A stretch of 64,000 nt of DNA from Holophagales bacterium (GTDB lineage Bacteria; Acidobacteriota; Thermoanaerobaculia; UBA5066). Both the position numbers and the translations under genes were made by a program. Below are positions 6,817 to 15,581 of the stretch, piece after piece. Within the stretch, counting starts at the first letter, position 1, and each line of letters starts with the position of its first letter. The notes beneath the pieces are model-generated. The model made no database searches. It was not told where the DNA came from and saw only the letters and a list, made by a program, of their open reading frames with translations. The stretch is from assembly GCA_016714815.1 (NCBI GenBank), contig JADKBZ010000031.1, positions 1 through 64,000 on the forward strand. The letters run 5' to 3'.

Positions 6817-8625
6817 GTGGGCGCTCCTCCCGATCTCTCGTCCTACCCGGACCAGCCGGGGATCTACCTCTACCGCGACGCGAAGGGGAAGATCCTCTAC
6901 GTCGGGAAGGCGCGCTCGATCCGCAAGCGCCTGGCCTCGTACTTTGCCGCCGGGACGAAGCACCCGAAGACGGAGGCGCTCCTCGCGGAGTTCGAGACGA
7001 TCGACACCGTCGTCGCGAACACCGAGAGCGAGGCGCTGGCCCTCGAGAACGCGTTCATCAAGAAACACAAGCCCCGGTACAACATCCTGCTCCGGGACGA
7101 CAAGACCTACCCCTACATCAAGGTGACGACGGGGGAGGAGTGGCCGCGGGCGCTCGTGACGCGGCGGGTCCTCAAGGACGGGCACAGCTACTTCGGGCCG
7201 TTCCTCCCGGCGCGGACCTGCCGGGGCGCGATGAAGATGGTGCAGCGGATGTTCCAGATCCGGACGTGCCGGATCGAGATCGACGGGAACCTGCCGCGCC
7301 CGTGTCTCTACTTCGACATGCACGCCTGCCTCGGTCCGTGCGTGGCGTCGCTGACGACGAAGGAGGCGTACGGCGAGGCCGTTCGCGACGTCCTCCTCTT
7401 CCTGTCAGGCCGCAACGACGAGCTCGCCCTTCGCCTCCGGTCGAAGATGGAGGCCGCCGCCGAGGCCGAGGGGTACGAGATGGCGGCGGCGTACCGGGAC
7501 TGCCTGCGAACGGTCGAGGAGCTCGCGCAGAAGCAGCGCGTGCAGTCACTCGCCGGCGAGGACGTCGACGTCTTCGGCGACTTCACCGACGACGGGAACC
7601 TCGCCGTGTCGGTCCTTCACGTCCGGGGCGGGGCGGTCCTCGACACGCGGGAGCTCTTCTGGGAGGGGATCGGCGACGTCGACCCGGAGGAATTCTGGGT
7701 GGCGCTCCTCTCGCAGTACTACGACGCGACGACGTTCCTCCCGAAGGAGGTCCACCTTCCCGACGAGGTTGCGGAGGAGGCGCTCGCTCCGATCGAGGCG
7801 TGGCTCTCGGAACGGCGCGGCTCCCGCGTGGAGATCCGGACCCCGAAGAGGGGCGCGGCGTTCGACCGGGTGAAGATCGCCCGCGACAACGCCCGGACGA
7901 GCCACGTGCGGCGCTTCAAGACGGTCCGGGAGGCGGGGGAGAAGGCGACGCTCGCCCTCGCGAAGGCGCTCGACCTCGACCACCGCCCGGCGCGGATCGA
8001 GTGCTTCGACATTTCCCACCTGCAGGGGACCGACACCTACGCCTCCTGCGTCGTTTTCGTCGACGGCAAGCCGGAGAAAGGGGAGTACAGGGTCTTCCGG
8101 ATCGACCGCCCGATCCCCGACGACTTCGCGTCGATCGCCGAGGCCGTGACCCGGCGCTACGAACGGCGGCGCGCGGAAGGCGAGTCGTTCCCCGACCTCC
8201 TCGTCATCGACGGCGGGAAGGGGCAGCTGTCGGCCGCCCTCGCGGCGCTCGACCGGATCGGGATCGAGCTGCCGGCGGTGGGCCTGGCGAAACGGGAGGA
8301 GGAGGTCTTCGTGCCGGGGCGCTCCCTTCCGCTCGTCCTGCCTCGCCGGAACGCGGGGCTGAAGCTGCTCCAGCGGGCGCGCGACGAGGCGCACCGGTTC
8401 GGTCTGAAGCACCACCGAAGGGCGCGGACGAAGCGGACCCTGACGAGCCCGCTCCAGGAGATACCGGGGCTCGGGCCGGCCACGGCGCGACGTCTCCTCG
8501 CCGTATTCGGGAATGACGAGGCGGTCCTTGCCGCAACGCCGCAGGCACTCGCCGCGGCCGCCGGGAAGTCGGCTTCGTCGCGCATCGGCGCCTGGAAGGC
8601 TTCCCGCGAGGACAAGGGCCGGTAG
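6817..8625 (+). CDS. uvrC: Excinuclease ABC subunit C
   Basis: 602 residues, standard length. UvrC makes both cuts beside a DNA lesion after UvrA/UvrB loading. Domains in order: GIY-YIG nuclease (GIYLY 15-19, YVGKA 28-32), four cysteines at 151, 163, 171 and 175 with the spacing of the iron-sulfur ligands reported for E. coli UvrC, a UVR motif (about 203-238), the RNase H-like second nuclease (IECFDISHLQGT), and a C-terminal helix-hairpin-helix (IPGLGPATARRLL). GTG at 6817 directly follows a TAGAAT box. It is the first gene after the aldehyde dehydrogenase and is probably transcribed alone or with the next gene. Its TAG stop forms the next promoter element. Confidence 0.97.
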   Translation: MGAPPDLSSYPDQPGIYLYRDAKGKILYVGKARSIRKRLASYFAAGTKHPKTEALLAEFETIDTVVANTESEALALENAFIKKHKPRYNILLRDDKTYPYIKVTTGEEWPRALVTRRVLKDGHSYFGPFLPARTCRGAMKMVQRMFQIRTCRIEIDGNLPRPCLYFDMHACLGPCVASLTTKEAYGEAVRDVLLFLSGRNDELALRLRSKMEAAAEAEGYEMAAAYRDCLRTVEELAQKQRVQSLAGEDVDVFGDFTDDGNLAVSVLHVRGGAVLDTRELFWEGIGDVDPEEFWVALLSQYYDATTFLPKEVHLPDEVAEEALAPIEAWLSERRGSRVEIRTPKRGAAFDRVKIARDNARTSHVRRFKTVREAGEKATLALAKALDLDHRPARIECFDISHLQGTDTYASCVVFVDGKPEKGEYRVFRIDRPIPDDFASIAEAVTRRYERRRAEGESFPDLLVIDGGKGQLSAALAALDRIGIELPAVGLAKREEEVFVPGRSLPLVLPRRNAGLKLLQRARDEAHRFGLKHHRRARTKRTLTSPLQEIPGLGPATARRLLAVFGNDEAVLAATPQALAAAAGKSASSRIGAWKASREDKGR

Positions 8626-8628
8626 AAT
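8623..8628 (+). promoter_or_regulatory. TAGAAT -10 element overlapping the uvrC stop codon
   Basis: TAGAATC, whose TAG is the uvrC stop, ends 9 nt before the ATG at 8638. No Shine-Dalgarno is seen in between. Confidence 0.5.
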
Positions 8629-8637
8629 CCCCCGGAT

Positions 8638-10140
8638 ATGGACACTTCGAAGGCCGGTGGCGGCGTGCTCTCGGGAGGGACGCTCGAAAAGACGGAGCTG
8701 GCGGAGATTCTCCGGACAGCCTATCGCGCGCGGAAGAACGCCCAGGTGCTGGTGTCGTCCCGGGGAGAGGAACGGAGCTTCTGGTTCAACAGGGGGCGGC
8801 TCGTCTCGGCCTCCTCCAACCGGGAAGCCCAGCTCGTGGGAGACCTGCTCCGGGCATTCGGGCTCGCGGACGAGTCCGTGCTCTTCACGGCCTTCGAGAG
8901 GGCCCTTTCGGACCCGGGGAGAGGGCTGGCGAACGCCCTCCGGGAATCCGGGGCGGTGGCTTCCTACGTCGCGGACGCCTGCGTCCGGGCGCTCGCGGAG
9001 AAGATCCTCTACTCCACGTTCCAGTGGAACGCGGGGACGTTCACCGTCATGCCGCTGGAGGACCCTCCGGATATTCCCGTCGCGTTCGACCAGTCGAACG
9101 CGACGCTCCTCCTCGAGGGGCTGCGCCGGCTTCCGCCGGTCATCGGGGCCCTGCCGAAGATCGACCCGAAGGCCAAGCCGATCCTCTCGCCCGACCTCCT
9201 GCTGCGCTATCAGCACGCGGTCATCACGCCGGAGGAGGCCGAGGTCCTCGACGCGATCGACGGCTCGAAGCCGGCCGCCGACATCTGCCTCGATCTCCGG
9301 ATCCTCGAGAGGCTGCGGGCCGTCGGCTTCGTCTCGGTCGGCGCCAGGACAGGGAAGGGGGACGACGCGCCCGCCCCCGGGGGGGTCGCCTTCCTGAACG
9401 TCGAGATCGCCGGCGCCCCACCGAGCCCGCGCATGTCGGAGGCTCTGGAGCAGCACGCGCGACTCGTCTGGAACACCTACCGGCGCCTCGACTGGATCAA
9501 CGCCTACGAGGTGCTCGGCGTTCCCGAGAATTCCCAGGACGCCGATCTTCGTCCGGCCGTTCACGATCGCGCCCGCCTCTTCCACCCGGACAACGTCATC
9601 CGGGCGACGCTGGGGGACGCCACGGAGGCCCTCGAAGCGCTCTTCGCGAAGGTGCAGGAGGCGGACAAGGCCTTCTCGAGCACGGCTTCCAGGGAGAGCT
9701 ACGACCGGTCGCTGAACCGCGGGACGATGTCGGCGCCGGTCTCGTTCGGCCAGACGAACCCGGAGATCCAGCGCCAGGTGGCCAAGGCGAACTACCAGCG
9801 AGCCCGGACGCTCGTCGAGATGGAAGACTTCTACCCCGCCTTCGAGATGCTCCGGCAGGCGGTCGAGTTCGATCCCGAGAAGGCGGAGTACTGGACGTTC
9901 CTGGCGAAGGTCCAGGGAAAGAACCCGAAGTGGGTGCGCCAGGCGACGGAGACCCTTCGCCGCGCGGCAGCCCGTCTTCCCGAGAGCATCGAGGTCTGGC
10001 TCGCCCTCGCGGACGCCTGCGCCAGCGAGCGGAACGAGGTGGAACGGATCAAGGCGCTTCGGGAAGTCCTGAAGCTCGACCCCTCGAACCGCAAGGCGAC
10101 GAAGGCGCTGGCGGAGATCGCCGCCGTGAAGCCTCGCTGA
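8638..10140 (+). CDS. PATAN (DUF4388) protein with J-like domain and TPR repeats
   Basis: 500 residues in three parts. Residues about 12-165 match the PATAN/DUF4388 fold (LEKTELAEILRTAYR, FWFNRGRLVSASS), a domain found in gliding, polarity and response-regulator proteins of Myxococcota, cyanobacteria and Acidobacteriota. Residues about 286-355 look like a J domain (INAYEVLGVPENSQ, HPD at 316-318, RESYDRSLNRG), which normally stimulates Hsp70 ATPase. The C-terminal 120 residues are TPR-like (EMEDFYPAFEMLRQAVEFDP, EVLKLDPSNRKATKALAEI). No catalytic domain. The likely role is a scaffold linking a PATAN partner to a chaperone, but function is unknown. It has its own promoter element and no operon partner pointing to a pathway. 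Confidence 0.8.
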   Translation: MDTSKAGGGVLSGGTLEKTELAEILRTAYRARKNAQVLVSSRGEERSFWFNRGRLVSASSNREAQLVGDLLRAFGLADESVLFTAFERALSDPGRGLANALRESGAVASYVADACVRALAEKILYSTFQWNAGTFTVMPLEDPPDIPVAFDQSNATLLLEGLRRLPPVIGALPKIDPKAKPILSPDLLLRYQHAVITPEEAEVLDAIDGSKPAADICLDLRILERLRAVGFVSVGARTGKGDDAPAPGGVAFLNVEIAGAPPSPRMSEALEQHARLVWNTYRRLDWINAYEVLGVPENSQDADLRPAVHDRARLFHPDNVIRATLGDATEALEALFAKVQEADKAFSSTASRESYDRSLNRGTMSAPVSFGQTNPEIQRQVAKANYQRARTLVEMEDFYPAFEMLRQAVEFDPEKAEYWTFLAKVQGKNPKWVRQATETLRRAAARLPESIEVWLALADACASERNEVERIKALREVLKLDPSNRKATKALAEIAAVKPR

Positions 10141-10156
10141 CGGTCGGACGCGGGAC

Positions 10157-10162
10157 TATCCT
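10157..10162 (+). promoter_or_regulatory. TATCCT -10-like element before the DUF4126 gene
   Basis: TATCCT ends 6 nt before the ATG at 10169; no ribosome site lies between. The same hexamer precedes rnpB and parA. Confidence 0.45.
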
Positions 10163-10168
10163 CACGGA

Positions 10169-10786
10169 ATGGTGGAGCTGGTCGCCCATTTCGGCACGGG
10201 TCTGGGTCTGGCGGCGGGCGCCGGCCTGAATGCCTACGCAGTCCTCCTGGTCTACGGGGGGATTTCCTGGCTCTTCCCCGAGGATTTTCCAGGGGTACTC
10301 GCCCGTTTTCTCGCCGAACCGATGACGCTCGCGGTCCTCCTCGGCCTCTATCTGCTCGAGTTCTTCGCCGACAAGATCCCGGGCCTGGACCACGTCTGGG
10401 ACGTCATCCACACGGTCGTGCGGCCCGCGGCCGGCGCGCTCCTGGCCGTCGCGGCGGTGGCGCCGGGCGCCGACACGTCGATGGCGGTCCTGGCCGGCGG
10501 CGGCGGAGGCGTGACGGCGCTCGCCTCGCACCTCGTGAAGGGAACGGTCCGGCTCACTTCCACGGCTCTCACCGCCGGAGTGGCGAATTTCGCACTCTCG
10601 CTCGCCGAGGACGTTCTCGCCGTTCTCCAGGCGATCGTGTCGATCTTCCTGCCCCTCGTCGCGCTCGTCCTGGCGATCGCCATGACCGGCCTCTTCCTCC
10701 TCTGCGTTCCGAAGCTCGCGAGGGGCGTCGACCTCTTCGCGCGGCGGCGCCGGCCGAAGAGCCGCGACGGGGTATCCTCCGGCTGA
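10169..10786 (+). CDS. DUF4126 family membrane protein
   Basis: 205 residues with about five membrane helices. The start (GTGLGLAAGAGLNAYAVLL) and the block FADKIPGLDHVWDVIHTVVRPAAGALL are the recognisable DUF4126 features; the polar block in a helical pair (DKIPGLDH) is what defines the family. The rest is Gly/Ala-rich helices and a short basic tail (RRRRPKSRD) that should be cytoplasmic. Function is unknown. The gene has a TATCCT element 6 nt before its ATG. Its TGA stop coincides with the first bases of the RNase P RNA P1 helix, and the rnpB promoter lies inside its last codons. Confidence 0.8.
   Translation: MVELVAHFGTGLGLAAGAGLNAYAVLLVYGGISWLFPEDFPGVLARFLAEPMTLAVLLGLYLLEFFADKIPGLDHVWDVIHTVVRPAAGALLAVAAVAPGADTSMAVLAGGGGGVTALASHLVKGTVRLTSTALTAGVANFALSLAEDVLAVLQAIVSIFLPLVALVLAIAMTGLFLLCVPKLARGVDLFARRRRPKSRDGVSSG
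10773..10778 (+). promoter_or_regulatory. TATCCT -10 element of rnpB
   Basis: TATCCT ends 5 nt before the first base of the P1 helix at 10784. Because the RNA 5' end can be placed from structure alone, this is the best anchor for TAnnnT acting as a -10 in this genome. No clear -35 box is seen. Confidence 0.6.
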
Positions 10787-11196
10787 CCCGGGCCGGACGG
10801 GTGATCGTCGCTCGGACGGTTCAACCGTACGAGGGGAGGAAAGTCCGGACTCCAGCGAGCAGCGTGCCGGGGAAATCCCGGTCGGGGCAACCCGAAGGAA
10901 AGTGGCACAGAGAACAGACCGCCACGGTTCCAGAAAGGGGCCGAGGCAAGGGTGAAAAGGTGCGGTAAGAGCGCACCGCGAACCCCGGCAACGGGGTCGG
11001 CAGGCCAAACCCCACGCGGAGCAAGGCCGAATAGGGGGACGGAAGGGGTGCTCGCCCCCGCGCCGCAAGGCGACGTCTCCGGGTAGGCTGCTCGAGCCCC
11101 GTCGAGAGGCGCGGGCCGAGAGGAATGATCGCCGGCCGGAAGGCGCGAGCCGACCGGTCACAGAATCCGGCTTACAGTCCGGCCCGGGTCACTTTT
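10784..11196 (+). ncRNA. rnpB: RNase P RNA, type A
   Basis: Catalytic RNA that removes 5' leaders from tRNA precursors. Conserved blocks are visible in order: GAGGAAAGTCCGGACTCC (10832-10849), ACAGA and AAGGGTGAAAAGGTGCGGTAAG around 10911-10970, the CAAGGCCGAATAGG region near 11023-11036, and ACAGAATCCGGCTTACAG (11160-11177). The ends pair perfectly: bases 10784-10797 with 11178-11191 form a 14-bp P1. A run of five T follows, so P1 can double as the terminator stem. Its first three bases are the TGA stop of the DUF4126 gene. Ends are predicted from structure and may be off by a few bases. Confidence 0.95.
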
Positions 11197-11197
11197 T
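11178..11197 (+). terminator. 3' end of rnpB: P1 strand followed by T run
   Basis: The 3' strand of P1 (11178-11191) is followed by CTTTTT. This is one of the few T runs in the window and probably marks the 3' end of the RNase P RNA. Confidence 0.5.
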
Positions 11198-11242
11198 CTG
11201 GAGAACGAGTTCGGGAAACGGGGGCGTGCGAGCTTTGGCTCA

Positions 11243-11713
11243 ATGCCTCAAAATGGCGCCGTGGCCGAGCTGATCGACGGGAACAACCTGCTGGGGCAGC
11301 GAGGCGTCACGCGGGAGACCCTCGTCCGGGAGCTCGGGGACCTCGCACGCGCGCGCGGGAGAAAACTCACCGTCGTCTTCGACGGTCCGCCCGACCATGG
11401 CCGGCCGAAGGTGCAGCTGCTCGGGGACGTGACGATCGTCTACGCCGCGCCCCGGAGCGCGGACGAGGAGATCGTCCGCCGGATCCGTGAAGCGCGCGAT
11501 CCCCGCGGCGTGACCGTCGTGACCGACGATCGCGTTCTGTGCGAAGCGGTGGACGCCGCCGGCGGTCGCACCCTGGCCGTCGTCGCCTTCCGCCAGGCCG
11601 GCTCGCAGCGCCTGAAGAAGAAGGCGGCCGAGGGAGAGGACAAGCGGGATCCGGGAGGGAGTACCTCCGACTGGGCCCGATGGTTCAGCGATCCGAGGAA
11701 CCGGATCGGGTGA
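11243..11713 (+). CDS. NYN/PIN-like ribonuclease domain protein (YacP-like)
   Basis: 156 residues. The block LIDGNNLLGQRG followed by VVFDGPPD and TVVTDDRVLCEAV fits the NYN/YacP branch of PIN-like nucleases, whose acidic residues (here the Asp of LIDGNN, of VVFDGP and of TDDR) bind a metal and cut RNA. The C-terminal tail is charged (KKKAAEGEDKRD). YacP homologues act on rRNA or mRNA; the target here is unknown. ATG at 11243 has no good ribosome site; a GTG six codons in is an alternative. The downstream ldcA overlaps as GTGA, and the gene follows rnpB, so RNA metabolism is a plausible setting. Confidence 0.78.
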   Translation: MPQNGAVAELIDGNNLLGQRGVTRETLVRELGDLARARGRKLTVVFDGPPDHGRPKVQLLGDVTIVYAAPRSADEEIVRRIREARDPRGVTVVTDDRVLCEAVDAAGGRTLAVVAFRQAGSQRLKKKAAEGEDKRDPGGSTSDWARWFSDPRNRIG

Positions 11714-12645
11714 GGAGACCGCTCCTCAGGCCGAAGCGGATCGGTCCGGGCTCGCTCGTGGGCGTTGCCGCGCTGTCGGGAACGGTTCGGCCGGAAGAGC
11801 TGAGGGCGGGCGTCTCGGCTCTCGAATCGTTCGGGTACCGCGTCCGCCTCGCGTCGAACGTCCTCTCCCGGGAGGAGGTTCTCGGCCTCGCGGGGGACGA
11901 CGACGCACGCCTCGAGGGCTATCTGGCCCTCGTCGAAGACCCCGCGGTGGAGGCGATCCTCTTCGCGCGCGGCGGCTACGGGGTGACGCGCCTTCTCGGC
12001 CGGCTGCCCGAGGAGCTTCTGCGCGAGACCGCGAAGCTCCACTGCGGCTTCTCGGACCTCACGGCGCTGTCGGCCTTCCTCAGGGAGCGGAGCGGACTCT
12101 TCACGATCCAGGGTCCGATGGTGGCCGTCGACCTCGCGACCCCGCTCGACCCGCTCACGGCCGCCTGGTTCCCGGCCATCCTGGAGGGGAGGGCGCCCCT
12201 CCGGCTCGAGGTCCCGTCCGCCGACGTCCTGGTGCCGGGCCGCGCCGAGGGGCCGCTCGTCGGGGGCAACCTCTCCATACTGGCTGCGCTGGCCGGAACG
12301 CCCTGGGAGTACGACTACGACGGCGCCATTCTTTTCTTCGAAGAGGTGGGGGAAGAGGCCTACCGGGTCGACCGGATGCTCGGCACCCTCCTTTCATCCG
12401 GGCGCCTGGACGGGTTGGCCGGTATCATCGCGGGCTCAATGACGCGCGTGACCTTCGGAGGCGTGGAGGATCCGGACCGGGTTCGGACGCTCCTTCTCGA
12501 CCGGCTGGCCCCTCTCGGGGTTCCGGTCGCGGCTGACCTTCCGTTCGGTCATGCCGCCCCGAACGTCCCGCTCCCGGTCGGTGCCCGGGCCTCGTGGGAC
12601 GGAGCGACCAGAACGCTCGTCCTGGAGGAGGAGTTCCTCTCGTGA
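11710..12645 (+). CDS. ldcA: Muramoyltetrapeptide L,D-carboxypeptidase (peptidase S66)
   Basis: 311 residues. It trims the terminal D-Ala from murein tetrapeptides during cytoplasmic peptidoglycan recycling. The triad of family S66 can be placed: Ser115 in CGFSDLTAL, Glu211/212 in ILFFEEVGEEAYRVDRM, and His281 in LPFGHAAPNVPLPVG. FARGGYG and GGNLSILAAL are also typical. The start GTG at 11710 overlaps the upstream stop (GTGA), and the protein begins with RPKRIGPGSLVGVAALSG, as in relatives. No signal peptide, in keeping with a cytoplasmic recycling enzyme. It is translationally linked to the cNMP/FHA gene after it; the biological reason for that is not obvious. Confidence 0.92.
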   Translation: MRRPLLRPKRIGPGSLVGVAALSGTVRPEELRAGVSALESFGYRVRLASNVLSREEVLGLAGDDDARLEGYLALVEDPAVEAILFARGGYGVTRLLGRLPEELLRETAKLHCGFSDLTALSAFLRERSGLFTIQGPMVAVDLATPLDPLTAAWFPAILEGRAPLRLEVPSADVLVPGRAEGPLVGGNLSILAALAGTPWEYDYDGAILFFEEVGEEAYRVDRMLGTLLSSGRLDGLAGIIAGSMTRVTFGGVEDPDRVRTLLLDRLAPLGVPVAADLPFGHAAPNVPLPVGARASWDGATRTLVLEEEFLS

Positions 12646-13424
12646 AAGTCGTGCTGAAGTCCGGCGGCGGGGCCGCGAGTTTCGAGGACTACATCATGAA
12701 GCTCCCGCCCGGGGCGACGATCTTTTCCGAGGGAGACGTCGGAACGGAGATGTTCGTCATCCAGTCGGGATCGGTGGAGATCGCCAAGCGGGTCAAGGAC
12801 GACCTGAAGACCCTCGCCGTCCTCGAAAAGGGCGATTTCTTCGGCGAGATGTCGATCCTCGAGGACGTTCCGCGCACGGCCGACGCCATCGCCCGGACGA
12901 ACGTGGAGCTCGTGAGGATCAACCAGTCGACGTTCGACGAGATGCTCCGGCACAACGGGGAGATCGCGGTACGGATGCTTCGCAAGCTCTCGCGCCGGCT
13001 GCGGGAGACGACGGCGCTCCTCGAGCAGACGACGGGCGCCGCCCCGGCCCTCGACGAGTCGTCCGACTTCTTCGAGCGTGTGGGGACCCGCGACGAGATC
13101 TACCGCTTCGTGGCCGACGGAAACGTCGAGGAGTTCTACCTGAACCGGGAAGGCGACACGATGGTCGGCCGAATCGACCCCGTGACGGGAATCCGCCCCG
13201 ACGTCGACCTGACCAATCTCGACGGGCCTCGCTCCGTCTCGCGCCGTCACGCCAAGATCATCCGGCCGGAGGGGGAGTTCCAGGTCATCGAGGAGATCGG
13301 CACGATGAACGGGACGTTCGTCAACGGGAACCGGATCGCGACGGGCGCGCCCACGCCGATTCACGACGGGGACCGGCTCCGCTTCGGCCTCGTCGACCTG
13401 ACGTTCCGCGTCACGCGGGGCTGA
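12642..13424 (+). CDS. Cyclic-nucleotide-binding domain fused to FHA domain
   Basis: 260 residues. Residues 1-128 form a CRP-like cyclic-nucleotide-binding barrel (GDVGTEMFVIQSG, then FGEMSILEDVPRTADA with the phosphate-binding Glu and Arg). About 165-258 is a forkhead-associated domain (MVGRID, RSVSRRHAKI, GTMNGTFVNG), which binds phosphothreonine peptides. There is no helix-turn-helix, so it is not a CRP-type transcription factor; it could join a nucleotide signal to Ser/Thr kinase signalling. No kinase is in the window. Start GTG 12642 overlaps the ldcA stop (GTGA). The ligand is unknown. Confidence 0.85.
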   Translation: MKVVLKSGGGAASFEDYIMKLPPGATIFSEGDVGTEMFVIQSGSVEIAKRVKDDLKTLAVLEKGDFFGEMSILEDVPRTADAIARTNVELVRINQSTFDEMLRHNGEIAVRMLRKLSRRLRETTALLEQTTGAAPALDESSDFFERVGTRDEIYRFVADGNVEEFYLNREGDTMVGRIDPVTGIRPDVDLTNLDGPRSVSRRHAKIIRPEGEFQVIEEIGTMNGTFVNGNRIATGAPTPIHDGDRLRFGLVDLTFRVTRG

Positions 13425-13427
13425 GGA

Positions 13428-15536
13428 GTGCCGCGCGTCGGGCGCGGCCGGGACCCGCTCTCCCTGCGGTCGCCCCTGGCCGGCACGCCCGGAATCGGCC
13501 CGGCGCGCGCGAGAGCCCTCGCGGCCGCCGGCCTGACGAACGTTCTCGACCTTCTCCTGGAGCTGCCGCTGCGCCACGAGGACCGGGCGCGCTTCGCGAG
13601 CGTCGCCGATCTCGTCCCAGGGGGGCCGCCCCTGACGTTGTCCGGGACGGTGGTCGAAGCCCGGCTCGTGCGGACGCGACGCCCGGGGTTCTCGATCACC
13701 GAGGCGACGTTCGAGGACGAGAGCGGGCAGGCCGGTCTCGTCTTCTACAACCAGCCGTGGATGGCGCGCTGGCTCACGCCGGGCCTCCGGGTCTTCGTCC
13801 ACGGCCGGGCCGTGATGAAGCGGCGCCTGACCCTCGAGGCTCCCCACGTGGAGGCGGAGCCGGAAGAGAACGAGGCCGACGCGGCGCTCTCGGTCGGGCG
13901 CGTCGTCCCGATCTACCGCTCGCTCCCCGGACTGCCTCCGCGGGTTCGCAGGCGCCTCGTCGCCCGGGCCCTCGAGGAGGCGACCCCCGGCCTTCCGGAG
14001 AGACTCTCCGCGGAGGTGGTGCGGCAGCTGGGGCTTCCGCCGCTCGCCCCGTCCCTCCGGGAGGCGCACTTTCCCGGGAGCGCCGGCGGCCCGCCGGATC
14101 CGGGTCCGTGGGCGGAGAGGTCGTCCCCTCACCTGAAGAGGCTCGCGCTCGAGGAGCTTCTCGAGTTCCAGGTGGCCCTCCTCCGGCGGCGGCGGGAGCG
14201 TGCGACGCGTCCCGCGCCGCGGATCGAGGCGGACGCCGCCCTCCGGGCCGCGCTCGCGGGCATCCTCCCGTTTCCGCTGACGGGCGCGCAGAAACAGGCC
14301 ATTCGCGAGATCGGCGCGGACCTCAGGTCCGGGCACCCGATGGCGCGTCTGCTGCAGGGAGACGTCGGCAGCGGGAAGACGATCGTCGCGGTCCTGACGG
14401 CGGTCCTGGCCGCGGGACGGGGCTTCCAGTCGGCGCTCATGGCCCCGACGACGATCCTCGCCGAGCAGCACGCCGAGACGGTCTTCCGGCTCCTCTCGGG
14501 GAGCGGCGTGAAGCCGGCCCTCCTGACCGCACGGGTCACGGGCCGGCCGAGAGCCGCCCTCCTGGCCGCGCTCGAGGAGGGGGAGATCGGGCTCCTCGTC
14601 GGGACGCACGCGCTCCTCGAGAAGCCGGTCGCGTTCCGGCGGCTCGGCCTCGTCGTCGTCGACGAGCAGCACCGGTTCGGGGTCTCGCAGCGGGCGGCCC
14701 TTCCGGCGCGGGCCGTCGCCAGCGGCCTTCACCCCCACGTCCTCGTCCTTTCGGCGACGCCGATCCCGCGCTCCCTCGCCCTCGCCCTCCACGGCGACCT
14801 CGACGTCTCGACGCTCGGCGAGAAGCCGCCGGGCAGGACGCCCATCGTGACGAGGGTGGCGGGCGAAGGGGAGCGGGAGCAGGCGTACAGGGCTCTGGCC
14901 CGCGACCTGGAATCGGGAGGGCGGGCCTTCGTGGTCGTTCCCCTCGTGGAGGACTCGGAGACGATCGACGCCCGGGCGGTCGCCTCCTGGACCGAAGAGG
15001 TCGCACGGCGCCTCCCGGGCCGCCGCGTGGGGGCGATCCACGGGAAGATGAGGGCGGAGGCCCGCGAGAAGGCGATGCGTCAGTTCGCCGCGGGCGAGCT
15101 CGACGTCCTCGTCGCGACGACGGTCGTCGAGGTCGGCATCGACGTCCCCGAGGCGTCGTTCCTCCTCGTGGAGAACGCCGAGCGGTTCGGCCTCGCCCAG
15201 CTTCACCAGCTGCGCGGACGGATCGGCAGGGGAACACGGGCGTCCACCTGCCTCCTCCTCCCGGGCGACGGCGCCTCGGCCGGCGCGCTCGCGCGTCTCG
15301 GCGTCCTCGCCCGGACCGAGGACGGGTTCGAGATCGCGGACGAAGACCTCCGGATGCGGGGCCCGGGAGAGGCGCTCGGAACCCGCCAGAGCGGGCTCCC
15401 GGAGTTTCGAATCGCCGATCCCCTCGCCGACCGCGAGCTCCTCGCGAAGGCCCGGGAGCTGGCTCTCCAGCTGGCGGAAACCGCCGGGACGCCCCCCTTC
15501 GAAGAAGCGCTGCTGCTTCGGTCCGCCCGCCGCTGA
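13428..15536 (+). CDS. recG: ATP-dependent DNA helicase RecG
   Basis: 702 residues, usual size. RecG drives fork reversal and Holliday junction migration. An N-terminal wedge/OB domain (about 60-155, LTLSGTVVEARLVRTRRPG) precedes the helicase core: Walker A GDVGSGKT at 311-318, the DEQH box in VVVDEQHRFGVSQR, SATPIPRSLAL, and the C-terminal motifs ATTVVEVGIDVPEA and QLRGRIGRG. The GTG start, 3 nt after the previous stop, follows GAGG. The N-terminal region contains a helix-hairpin-helix-like GTPGIGPARARALAAAG. It is the last gene of the ldcA-led run. Confidence 0.97.
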   Translation: MPRVGRGRDPLSLRSPLAGTPGIGPARARALAAAGLTNVLDLLLELPLRHEDRARFASVADLVPGGPPLTLSGTVVEARLVRTRRPGFSITEATFEDESGQAGLVFYNQPWMARWLTPGLRVFVHGRAVMKRRLTLEAPHVEAEPEENEADAALSVGRVVPIYRSLPGLPPRVRRRLVARALEEATPGLPERLSAEVVRQLGLPPLAPSLREAHFPGSAGGPPDPGPWAERSSPHLKRLALEELLEFQVALLRRRRERATRPAPRIEADAALRAALAGILPFPLTGAQKQAIREIGADLRSGHPMARLLQGDVGSGKTIVAVLTAVLAAGRGFQSALMAPTTILAEQHAETVFRLLSGSGVKPALLTARVTGRPRAALLAALEEGEIGLLVGTHALLEKPVAFRRLGLVVVDEQHRFGVSQRAALPARAVASGLHPHVLVLSATPIPRSLALALHGDLDVSTLGEKPPGRTPIVTRVAGEGEREQAYRALARDLESGGRAFVVVPLVEDSETIDARAVASWTEEVARRLPGRRVGAIHGKMRAEAREKAMRQFAAGELDVLVATTVVEVGIDVPEASFLLVENAERFGLAQLHQLRGRIGRGTRASTCLLLPGDGASAGALARLGVLARTEDGFEIADEDLRMRGPGEALGTRQSGLPEFRIADPLADRELLAKARELALQLAETAGTPPFEEALLLRSARR

Positions 15537-15581
15537 ACGTCGCGGAACGGCGCTCCCCGCCACCTGTGGCATCCTCGGGCC

